Positions 44,558-55,130 of a stretch of DNA of 64,000 nucleotides are shown one piece after another. Under the pieces are notes generated by a model. It saw only the letters and a program-made list of their open reading frames with translations, did no database searches and was not told the origin of the DNA. Made by a program: the position numbers and the translations under genes. Source of the DNA: Strigamia acuminata (lineage: Eukaryota; Arthropoda; Chilopoda; Geophilomorpha; Linotaeniidae); assembly GCA_949358305.1 (NCBI GenBank), contig OX442317.1, positions 13,694,991 through 13,758,990 of the forward strand, read 5' to 3'. Each line of letters begins with the position of its first letter. The stretch's first letter is position 1.

Positions 44558-46895
44558 TTTCTGTTTGAATTAAGTTAGAATTTAGTTTTGCCTGCCTGTT
44601 GTTGAGCTTGTCCAGGAGGTGTCAGTGTGGTGTGTACGAGTCAAGTCAAGCTGAGCGGGACAATGCAATTGTCTTCAAGGAGCTTGTGGTTGCAAGGTCG
44701 CATCATGTGGTTGGCACATCAGGACGATGAAGACGGCTGGACAGTTAGCGGTGCAAGCGGGTTGCTGGTCGGTGCAGACAAGTCAAAGGACAAGTCACGC
44801 TCCAGTCAACTGAGCATTAACGCCAAGTCGTACGGGAAGGTGGACGCCTGCCGTCAGGGCAGAAAAGAAAGAAGACAAGCTTTGCTTTTATTAGTTTAGA
44901 AAGAGGTTTGTTAAGATTGAGAGTTTTATCCAGGTGCTTTTGCGGTGTTTGGTTTTTTGGTTTTGAAGTTGATACAGGCAGTTATGTTTAACGTTTTACT
45001 GTGTGAGCAGACTCGGTGCTTTGCGTGGGAGCGACCTGAGAGTATGGTCCCCTGGCTCAAGCAATTTGAGAAAGAGCCACGCTCCTGAATTTTCGAAATA
45101 AGTTTGGTTATAATATTTTGAAAGGCTGTAAGCACTTGGACACTTCTCTCAGTCTAAAATTTTGTTTGCTTGTGTTTGAAGTTCTTTCTAGCTTTAAGAG
45201 TTGATTAAGTTTTGAGGTCAGGTCTATTGTGAACTGTTAGGTTGACTGACGGCAGATTGGCCATGTTTGAGGCTGATGAGAAGCGGTCCCGCGCTCGTTT
45301 GCTTGTTCTTTCGGTTGTGGCATTCGAGTGGTCGCTCCTTCTCCCCTACTACACTCAGCCAGTTATATTGGGTTGCGTGGGAGAGTGGAGGCGAGGGATC
45401 CCGTCTCAATGGCCGCCGTGTTTGTCCGCCAGCCTTTCAGTGGACTGACCACATGGAAGAGTGCGTTTTGATTGTATTTTGGGGGACTTCCGTATTATTT
45501 AGTTGATTGTTTAAGCAGGTGTTAGTGTGTGAGGTTTTTCAGAAGAACCTGTGCGTGGGTTGAGATAAGATAAGCCACACTAGCTGTTTAATTAGAGAAA
45601 GCGGAAATTTAGGAATCAGTCCTCCATTCAGTCTCGTTTGTGATAAAAGGTTTTTGAGAAGTTACTGCTAAGAATTTGTAGATGTTCCCACTTCCAGCGT
45701 GTTGTACCTTTGTTTTACTGCGTTCACAATTGGTTAGGAAGTTTGGATGCGTTACTGGGTTTGTCATTATTTTCTCGGTGTAAACCTTTTAGTTATAAGT
45801 TAGTTCAGAGTTTTGGGGAAAATTGCTTGTTAAGTTCGCAGCCACCAAGCGTCTTTGCGAGGGCGCTTGTAGATCAGTTGGGTGGGTACCCCCCTTTTTG
45901 GAAAGTTAGTTACTGCATGTTGGGGCTTGTTCAGGGTGAAACGATCGTCCATTAGGGTCAGTCTTTCAAATTCGAGACAATTGATGTTAGTAAGTGCAGT
46001 CTCCACCTTGCACATTGTGTGGTTGGAAGGGGTATAAGGGCGCTTAATTGATCAGATCAGGGTTGTAAGAGCATTTTTCGAGACTCCAAAGTTGTAGAAT
46101 TAGATATTAGAGGTTAACAGTCTTTAAATTTATTTTTTATTGAAAGTTGTCTTTATAAGAAATAGAAAGTTACATATTCGGGTTTTTTTTTGTGCGATTA
46201 GTTAACCTGCTTGTTCGAGCACCCATTTGGCGCTTAGCCATTTGCGGTTGGCGGAGCAGAGTGCCGCGTTGACGAATGGAACAATGGTTGGTCAGCAAAG
46301 CCAGCGAGAGAGGTAGTGTTTGAGGATGTTTTAGAATTTCATTTTTGGAAAAAGAAACGCAGCACTTCTCTCTCTTTTGAAGACTTGTTGTTCCTGCGGT
46401 TTAAGTTAAGATAGTTTTCCGAATTTGTTTCTTAGGGAATTTAGTTGTAGCATAGTTAAGTAGTCCACTCACAATGGATTCCAGTGTTGTCCCACACTCA
46501 GTTCTTGGATACATTCTGGGACTGGGGTTCAAAGAGCCAAGGCCTATTGCCTTGCAGTCAGAGTGGCAGTAGGAGAAGAAAGAGGACAATAAGCCCCGTT
46601 GGTTCGGATTAAGGTTAGAAAGAGCCAAAGAGAGATAAGTCTTATTTGTCAAAACAGAAAAGAGAGGTTGTTGAAGTACGCCGATAGGGCGGGGCATTCG
46701 TCAGTCAACCCTCAAATTCCCAAAGCTGCCTCGTGACGTTGCAATGTGTAACGTGATAAGCATGTGAGATTTCGTTACAAGAGTCGCGTTGGATAGGGAA
46801 TTAGCATTAACATGTGAGTGTTGAGTTAACGGTCACTTGCATAGGTTCATTTTGCACTGCTAACCAAAGTCAGTCGAACTGAACAATAGAAAAAG

Positions 46896-47023
46896 GGCTT
46901 TAGTCGGTTAACAGTTGGTCCGTCGAACCCCGAGTTGGAAAAAATGGCTTTAGTCGGTTAACAGTTGGTCCGTCAAACCCAAAGAAAAAGGTTTTAGTTG
47001 GTTAACGGTGGCCCAACAAACCC
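46896..47023 (+). repeat. Tandem repeat array 1 in element F (about 44-50 bp units, 3 copies)
   Basis: Three copies of a unit with core tttagtcggttaacagttgg, each ending in an aaccc or aaaccc word that can pair with ggtt. Copies lie near 46896-46931, 46946-46980 and 46990-47023; the third is diverged (tttagttggttaacggtggc). Confidence 0.7.
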
Positions 47024-47045
47024 ATAGAAAAAGCATTTAGAGAGT

Positions 47046-47228
47046 CTTAAGCGGATGATAGTTAAGTCAGTCAGGCTTAAGCAATTAGATGGTCTTAAGC
47101 GGATGATAGTTCAGTCCGTCAGGCTTAAGCGAATAAGAGGTTTTTTAAGCGGATGATAGTTAAGTCCGTCAGGCTTAAGCGAATTAGAGGTTCTTAAGCG
47201 ATTGATAGTTTAGTCTATCAGGCTTAAG
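47046..47228 (+). repeat. Tandem hairpin array 2 in element F (about 49-bp units, 4 copies)
   Basis: Four copies bounded by CTTAAGC and GCTTAAG (47046-47081, 47094-47129, 47144-47179, 47193-47228) with period 48-50. Each can fold into a hairpin. The last copy has a perfect inner stem TGATAG/CTATCA, while the others have TGATAG/CCGTCA, a weaker version. The third copy has tttaagc in place of cttaagc. Confidence 0.75.
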
Positions 47229-49615
47229 CAAGCACTTTTGTGCAAGCATTAGGGTTAGTGAAAGGTTAGGAGCCCAGAAGCAGAGTTCTTTCACTTTCTC
47301 GGTTGTTCTAGGACAGGGTACACTCGCCCTTAGTGACAAGGTGCGAGTCCAACAACCTTGATGTGAGAAAGGGCCAGGGATTCTATATTCTTTTCTCTTT
47401 TAGGCAGAGCCACGCGTTTTTTTTTGGTTTAGTTTCGTATACTTACTCAAGGTGCATGGGGTAAAGTTCTTGAGGGTCCTCGTCAGTCGGGGCATGGTTT
47501 CGGTCTCGCGGGGGATGGAACGGAACTGTTTTTTGGGCGTGTTGGTTCTCTGGTGGACACTCGTGTTATTGGACCCAATACACGAGGAGCTAATCGGTTT
47601 TAGAGGGTGAACTTCATCACCATACTTTAATTCCTGTTGCTCACGTTCTCCTGAGCTTCTGAGCACTGTTCAACTTTCGGTCTTGTCCATTGCTCGTCCG
47701 AGATGGGCAGTAAACTTTGCCTTGGTACTTAGATTGTGCAAGGAAGTCTTCTCCTCCTTTGGATCCGGGTTTCTTTTTGCCTATGCATGAGATTGAGTCA
47801 GTTAATTCGTCAGATGCGTCAAGCATTGGGAGATGTGCGATCAAAGTTGAGTGGATCGCAACTTGTTTTCACGCCCCCTCCTACCCAAAGTTTTGAGCAG
47901 AGAAGCACAAGTGTTTTTGGCTGAACACAGGTGCACAAGTTTTTTTGGGGTTCATGAGAGAAAAGGGCAGAGGTTAGAAATGAAGAGTAAGTCGTGATTT
48001 CGAGTCCCCTTGGGCTAGCTTCCAATAGGAGAACGTAGAGGCGACGATATAGTAGAAATTAGTAATTAGCCTTTTTTGTTAGTGTTTGATTTCGGAGCTT
48101 TTTGCGACGAGTCTGACGGTCACACGACCATGGGGTTGAGGTTAGTGGCGTATCAGATACTCGCGGAAGTCTTCTGAGATAAAAGCCTAGTTAGTCAAAG
48201 GTTAGTTAATTCATAGTTTATACCTTTAAAAGGTGGGTTTCTCTCACAAAGAAATTCACAGATGTTGTTTTTTTTCGACCTTTTCTGGCTCCGGCATTAG
48301 TGGTTTAAACGCCGTGGCAGCATTCTTCTTCTGTCGGGAGGAAAATGGGTTATGATAGGAAGGAAGGTTTAGCTGAGATGTTAGCCAGAGAGAAGGTCGA
48401 ATGAGGAGAAAGCATTGAGGATAATTCGCGGTGTCAGGGGATACCCCTAGTTTTTCGTTAAAAAAAGGAATTATGTGTTGTGCGCTCTTAGATTCAAATT
48501 TTTGGCTTGTCTTGTGTTAGTTTAGCAGAGCCCTGCTTGTAGTGGAAAAAAATTGAGAAAAGATTTTGTAGTACTAGTCGGGTGGGGCACGATTGAAGTT
48601 ACTTGTCTTAAATTTAAGTGGCCGCTTCTCGTTGTGAGAGTTCTAGAGAGGTTTGAATGAAGATTTCACTAAGGGAGGGGTTTCGTTTTCTGCAATGTCA
48701 ACAGGTAACTGTTTTTTAAAAAGTGAGCACAGTTTTCTTGATTTTTCAGGTGTAGTTAGACTGGGGGTGTGTTCTTTGACATTGCGTATTATTGGTTCCA
48801 ATTGTTATTTTGGTTCATTACACAGTTTAGTTTAGTTCTTTCTAGTGGAAGATATTTAGTTTAAAGGAAATTGGGCACGAGTTTATCTTTGCAGTGAGTT
48901 GCCGCCTGAGTGGACGGTCGCTGGCTTGGCTGGTTGTTTATCATCAAGTCGTGAGTTGATCGCCTGTTTAGGTTGGTCGCTTGGCGTCCCAACGATGAAT
49001 TGGTTGTTTTTTGCTTAGTTAGATAGGAATCTGCTTTAGCTTTCTGCGGCATTTTCGTTTCAGTTTGATGTCAACTTTGGCAGGCTTCCTGAATGGATCA
49101 ATGGCTGAGCTCAGGTGCTTGCGTAAGTCGGTGTCTTTAGGGGCGAATTTTGTCTGAGGATTCAAACTACCTCTTAAAGGAAGTGTATGAGAAGTCGGTT
49201 CGTTAGTTTAGCTTTAAGGTTATTTGTGGTTTAGTGGTGTCTTGTCGTTGACTGACCCCATTGGTTGGGGGTCTCAGTTTCCCAAAGTTGACTGCAGGTC
49301 AATCTCTATGGGAGAGACAAGCTCCTTTTTTTGTGATTGTTAGTCGTTTCTTTGTATTACGAGTTGCAGGTTAGAGTCCGGTTATTTTGCAGTATGTCTA
49401 GGATCTTCTCGTTTCAGGGGACCCGCTCCTGTTCATGTTAATGTATTGTTAACAGAAGAGTCAATATATTTTCGATTTGGGAAAAGGGGTTCTATGATTC
49501 GTTGTGGATTCTTGCCAAGGGATATAGGCATGGTGAAAGTCAGTATGCTCGGTCTTTTCTCCATGAATGCGGTTCCTTCAGGGCGGCTGCTCTCTTCTTT
49601 TTTGGCCGGCAGCGA

Positions 49616-51194
49616 TGTTGCGAGCAAGAACGCAACAAAAAGGATCTGGAGATTTCACGTTGTTCATCTTCTGAAAGAAAGAAAAGGCTTTTTAATTTTG
49701 TTGTCAAGTTTAGATAGATTTTTAACACATATCTGACATGCCCAGTTGGTTTGCCGCTTTGTTGTCACGATCCTGGTAGTTCAAGAGGGTTGTCACTTCG
49801 CCTGCCACACCTGGAATGTTTGAAAGTTGTGTTTTTAGTCTTTTGTAATTAATTTATGTGTCTTTTTCACGTTTCTGAGTTATTTCTAGTATTTGTAAGT
49901 TCTCTCCTGTTTCCAGTTCACTTGCGAAGGAGATAGGCGTGCATCGGCAAGATGGCCGCCATAGCGCAAGTGAACTGGGAGATGGGAAGAACCTGAAATA
50001 AGCACAATTGTAGTTTTTGGTGCTTATTTTGCTTGTGATTTAATTTATACTAACTTGTATTGGTGTTTAAGGTAGTCCACAGGTGTCTTGGGTCGCTGGA
50101 TGGGCGTTGGACATCGTTTGTGAGCGTTTGCGAGCGTCGGGCGTGAGCGTACGCCTTGCGACGCCTCTCGTGGTCGTGTGGGTCCTGCAAATGAGTTGAA
50201 TTGGTCGGGTTTCAATGCCCAAGCACTGGGAAAGCTGTACTGACCGTTCTAAGACGAAGATCCATCGTTGAGAAGGCCTGTGAGTCGCTCGCGACCTTGT
50301 TTGGCTCCATTCACGTCATTTTAGCAGTTGCATGGTCGCCATCTTGGATTTGGTGCTGCACTGTTGCCCTGTTATTATTTCTTTTGGGGTTTTGAGGAGA
50401 CCTGGACATAGGGAATATTTACTAGTTATTGTTTGTATAAATTACCAATATTAAGGGTTGTTAATCTAAGCTTTTACCTTTGTTATTGTATGGTTGTTAC
50501 GGGTTAAGGTTTGTGACACTTTGCGCCCTCTTTTGGTGGCAATTGGGGTTTGGGCTCAGCATTGTGTTTTGAGTGCAGTTAATGTTAGTTTTAGCCTTTG
50601 AATTATCTGTTAAGTTTGAGTGAAGTGCTGTTTGCACAGGTCATACTGTTTTCAAGGTGTTAGGTTAAGTTTTGCCTTTATTTATGTTAAGTTTGACATC
50701 TGTTGTCTATATACGGAAACCTTGTTGGCACTATTGTTATTATTCAAATCTGTATTGTTTGGTCACTGACATTTATTGTAATCAGGTGACCAGTTGTTAA
50801 GAGTAGGTTGCTAAAGAAGCAACTCAGTTGTTATCAGTTGTTAAGTATTAAAGCCAGTTGATGTTTTTCCTCCTTCTTTGGATAAATTATTCCTGGGTTT
50901 ATTTTACTTCAATAAACAGGATGACTTGTGAGTAGAGAGCTTTGCCTGCTCTCCTCCTCCCTGGGAGCACAGAATTTCTACCCAGCAGCTAAAGAGGTTT
51001 TGCCAATCACTTCATCTAAATGCAGTTAGGCCTAGTTTCATGCAGTCAGGCCTAATCCTTCTTCAAGTTAGGCTTGGGCTCAGAGAAAGGATTTCAGCTT
51101 GTTTCATCAACCACTATACAGTCTCGGGCGGTTTCCAGAGTTTGGTGACCAATTCGCCAGTCCTCCCCTGTGAGATCCAAGGTTGTTTGCTACA
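49616..51194 (+). repeat. 3' LTR of element F (1579 bp)
   Basis: Identical by eye to 42566-44144, including the inverted repeat TGTTGCG/CGCAACA at 49616-49637, the YY1-like sites (49948-49960 and 50337-50347) and AATAAA at 50911. Followed by TSD gtct. Confidence 0.95.
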
Positions 51195-52947
51195 GTCTTG
51201 TGGTGTTTGTGCTAAGTCAACTGTGATGAGATCAAAAGTCTATTCTACCAAATCATTGCTTGGATGTTGCTAAAACTTACATTGAAGCCGTCTACTAAGG
51301 TTTAAACACTATTTCAGAACATTTAGAGACATTGGTCTTGTGGTGTTTGTGCTAAGTCAACTGTGATGAGATCAAAAGTCTATTTTCCCAAATCATTTCT
51401 TGGATGTTGCTAAAACTTACATTAAAACTTTCTACTAAGGTTTAAACACTATTTCAGAACATTCAGAGACATTGGTCTTGTGATGTTTGTGCTAAGTCAA
51501 CTGTGATGAGATCAAAAGTCTATTCTCCCAAATCATTGCTTGGATGTTGCTAAAACTTACATTAAAGCTTTCTACTAAGGTTTAAACACTATTTCAAAAC
51601 ATTCAGAGACATTGGTCTTGTGATGTTTGTGCTAAGTCAACTGTGATGAGATCAAAAGTCTATTCTCCCAAATCATTGCTTGGATGTTGCTAAAACTTAC
51701 ATTGAAGCCTTCTACTAAGGTTTAAACACTATTTCAGAACATTCAGAGACATTGGTTTGTGGTGTTTGTGCTAAGTCAACTGTGATGTCAAATGAGATCA
51801 AAAGTTTATTCTTTCAAATTATTGCTTGGATGTTGCTAACACTTACATTGAAGCCTTCTACTAAGGTTTAAACACTATTTCTAAACATTCAGAGACATTG
51901 GTCTTGTGGTGTTTGTGCTAAGTCAACTGTGATGAGATCAAAAGTCTATTCTCTCAAATCATTGCTTGGATGTTGCTAAAACTTACATTGAAGCCTTCTA
52001 CTAAGGTTTAAACACTATTTCAGAACATTCAGAGACATTGGTTTGTGGTGTTTGTGCTAAGTCAACTGTGATGTCAAATGAGATCAAAAGTTTATTCTTT
52101 CAAATTATTGCTTGGATGTTGCTAAAACTAACATTGAAGCCTTCTACTAAGGTTTAAACACTATTTCAGAACATTTAGAGACATTGGTCTTGTGGTGTTT
52201 GTGCTAAGTCAACTGTGATGAGATCAAAAGTCTATTCTCCCAAATCATTGCTTGGATGTTGCTAAAACTTACATTAAAGCTTTTTACTAAGGTTTAAACA
52301 CTATTTCAAAACATTCAGAGACATTGGTCTTGTGATGTTTGTGCTAAGTCAACTGTGATGAGATCAAAAGTCTATTCTCCCAAATCATTGCTTGGATGTT
52401 GCTAAAACTTACATTGAAGCCTTCTACTAAGGTTTAAACACTATTTCAGAACATTCAGAGACATTGGTTTGTGGTGTTTGTGCTAAGTCAACTGTGATGT
52501 CAAATGAGATCAAAAGTTTATTCTTTCAAATTATTGCTTGGATGTTGCTAACACTTACATTGAAGCCTTCTACTAAGGTTTAAACACTATTTCTAAACAT
52601 TCAGAGAAATTGGTCTTGTGGTGTTTGTGCTAAGTCAACTGTGACGTCAAATGAGATCAAAAGTTTATTCTTTCAAATTATTGCTTGGATGTTGCTAAAA
52701 CTTACATTGAAGCTTTCTACTAAGGTTTAAACACTATTTCAGAACATTCAGAAACATTGGTCTTGTGATGTTTGTGCTAAGTCAACTGTGATGTCAAATG
52801 AGATCAAAAGTTTATTCTTTCAAATCATTGCTTGGATGTTGCTAAAACTTACATTAAAGCTTTCTACTAAAGTTTAAACACTATTTCAGAACATTCAGAG
52901 ACATTGGTCTTGTGGTGTTTGTGCTAAGTCAACTGTGATGTCAAATG
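51195..52947. repeat. Satellite block S4
   Basis: About 12 monomers of the 140/147-bp satellite between elements F and C. It continues the monomer broken by F at 42565 and itself breaks at aatg, where C inserted. Confidence 0.97.
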
Positions 52948-54221
52948 TGTTGCAAACAACGTGGAATAATTTAGAAACTACTTTTATTGCCAATTTGTGT
53001 CTGAATAAATGTTTCCAAAGTGTGTTTTATTTTGCATAACATTTCAGTTTTTATTTACAGGATTTTTGCATTATTAAAATGTTTTTAATGCTTTCAGATA
53101 CTGATGTTTGATGAAATGTGATATTCTATTGTTTATTGCATTTATTTCTAGTGTTTATTGCGTGATTTTGTGTTACTTTATTCATTTTTTCTCAATTTGT
53201 GTGATTTCGGGTGAAATTTGGTGCATTTGTCGTTAAACAGTTCACTAGTGTTATTGACGTGACGTCATATTTCAAGTTCTAGTTCGGTTTTTGTTCAAAC
53301 TTCTAACCTTCCGTTTGGACGGAATTTTGATGGTTAGAATTGTTTTTGACATTGTTTTAGACTAATTTGGGGGTGATCTGTTGATTCGTGCACTCTAATT
53401 TCGTCCCGGAACAGCCGTTTTTCTGTTACGAGCGATCGTGACGGACCCCGCATGTGCGTTGCCGTCCAAGATCGTTTCGTTCGGTTTGCGGTTGATTTCA
53501 AGTGTTCTTTCATTAAAACGTGTCTTGTTTGCGGGAAATTACATTTCCTGAACTTATTTACTTATTTGGTTTTGTGTGTGACTTTGAATTCAAACTTGAT
53601 GATTATGTCATTTTGCTTGTCTCTGATTGGTTAGGCCCAATTGTCTGCTTAGCGATCACTGTTTTCGCTGTTTTCTCATTGTTTTGATTAACGAATTTTG
53701 TTGTTACGATAGACTTTATTATTCCTTAGTTTTTTGTGCTCATTTTGAGCTATTACACATTATTTTTAATACATTTCTCGTAATTTGTTGTCTTTGCTTG
53801 AAATTGCATTTCCTCCGTTTCCGTGGCAACGGAGTATTTCTTTATTGTAAATTGCCGACAATTGGTTTGGCGTGTGCCATCCTATTATAATGTGTAATTA
53901 TTCAGTTGCCATTTTATATTTGATTAAAATAGTCGTGTTAATGTTAACTCTTGTATTTTCTGCTTTTGACCCATTTCCAATGTGTCCTGAGTAGGAAACC
54001 ATTTTTCCCAGACTGGCCAATGGATCAGCAAGCACTTGGATACCATGCAAAAGTGTTTCCAACAGTTAAACCTTCATGTAACAGGAGATTTTGAGGCGAA
54101 TCAAGTGCATTTCCACACGGTACACGTACGAATTTCACTATACGATTGTTTGAGTTTGTTGGCGGGAGTTTCGAATCGCCACATCTCAGTTCTTCTCTGT
54201 TCCTGTTGACTGACCGCAACA
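52948..54221 (+). repeat. 5' LTR of element C (1274 bp)
   Basis: Begins tgttgcaaac and ends gaccgcaaca. It has hairpin CTCCGTT/AACGGAG at 53813-53834, equivalent to those in A and B, and AATAAA at 53004. Homologous to LTR A in its 3' half (ttggcgtgtgcc block, gcggga block) but clearly diverged. Confidence 0.96.
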
Positions 54222-54236
54222 TCGAATAAGAATTTT

Positions 54237-54255
54237 TGGTGCACGTGACCAGGAT
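54237..54255 (+). other. Putative primer binding site, element C
   Basis: TGGTGCACGTGACCAGGAT, identical to A and B, 15 nt after the LTR. Confidence 0.55.
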
Positions 54256-54690
54256 TTTGTCTGCTTCTTGTGGGTTTTTTCCGGTTCATCATTTGATACG
54301 TTCAACCGTGCGTCTGGTGCGATTGACGGAAATTACGTCTGTGAGTCGTCGTCTGCTAGAATGGTCGTCGTTCAACGTGGCAACAGCCACAACGGGGATT
54401 TATTTGGCGTCGATCACGAACATTTCTGTGCAAGCAACGAGATTCTTCGGTCGACATCTTGGATTACACAACGCGCTGTGCTGGAAAGCCGATTTGCCCC
54501 TGAAATAATTGCTTATTCTTGTGTTTTGCATTCAGTGCTTGTATTTTTAAGATTTTGGTTGCATGAGGGTATTGTATTGGGTATTTCAAAGCTGTTTTTG
54601 CTGTTTCCTAAGCTAGTTTTGAGGGAAAATTCACTGAAAGTGTATTTTATTGTGAATTTTTCAAGTGCTTTCTTGAATTTTGTGCATGCA

Positions 54691-54720
54691 TCTCCATATA
54701 ACTGGCTTAACCAGGGGAGA
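54691..54720 (+). other. Conserved leader RNA hairpin, element C
   Basis: ATCTCC/GGAGAT outer stem and CTGG/CCAG inner stem around loop cttaa, with bulge atataa. The pairing is the same as in A; only the loop differs. Confidence 0.6.
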
Positions 54721-55130
54721 TTTAGATTTTTTGGAGTTAGAAACTGGTCAGTCTCTCATTGCAAGAGCTGTCAGTTATTATCGTGAATCTGATAGTGATT
54801 TTCTAGCAAGATTCGTTTCGTACGAACAGCAGAAATAATTCAAACTTGTGTAGGACTTTTTGAGTCACGTTTTTAATACGTGATCAAGGTCGCTCGTTTG
54901 TTTTAGCATCCTTGATTGCTAAAACACTCGATATTCTTGTGCATTTTCAAGGTTTTTTGTCGTTTGGGCAAGAAAACTTTGAAAAATTCTGTTCTTTTAA
55001 AGTGAATGATTGTGAATTTTATTCTTTTCAAGTATAAAGTTTAAGTTATATTCTTTTTAAGTTGAAAGCGAAGTGTTTTGTTCTTCAAAATATTATCTTC
55101 TGTTTCATAATTTACAGCCGTGAATTTGAG

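Larger units (their letters stand above)
44145..49615 (+). other. Internal region of element F (non-coding)
   Basis: This 5.5-kb region has no frame longer than 130 codons and none with a recognisable domain. It holds a primer-binding-like site (44158-44177), the shared leader hairpin (44530-44557), two tandem hairpin arrays (46896-47023 and 47046-47228) and a pyrimidine-rich stretch with ggccggcagcga before the 3' LTR (about 49589-49615). I see no other gene or element. Confidence 0.75.
42566..51194 (+). mobile_element. Non-autonomous BEL-type LTR element F (LARD-like, 8629 bp)
   Basis: Two 1579-bp LTRs with no visible difference, TSD gtct (42562-42565 and 51195-51198), a primer-binding-like site, a 5471-bp internal region without gag or pol, and a pyrimidine run before the 3' LTR. 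The internal region contains the leader hairpin also found in the coding elements A, B and C, and two arrays of tandem hairpins. Interpreted as a non-coding passenger that uses BEL proteins in trans. Confidence 0.9.
54222..55130 (+). other. Leader region of element C
   Basis: Same order as in A: primer-binding-like site (54237-54255), a degenerate YY1-like word CGACATCTTGG (54452-54462), the leader hairpin (54691-54720), a TCACGT...ACGTGA hairpin and a TGTTTTAGC/GCTAAAACA hairpin (54899-54926). A 172-codon frame (54268-54786) aligns with part of the open frame in A but is out of register with it upstream, so it is not called as a gene. Confidence 0.7.

Noticed and set aside
44181-44573. 130-codon frame and other short frames in the interior of F
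   Set aside because: The frame runs through the conserved RNA hairpin and has no recognisable motif. No support for a protein.
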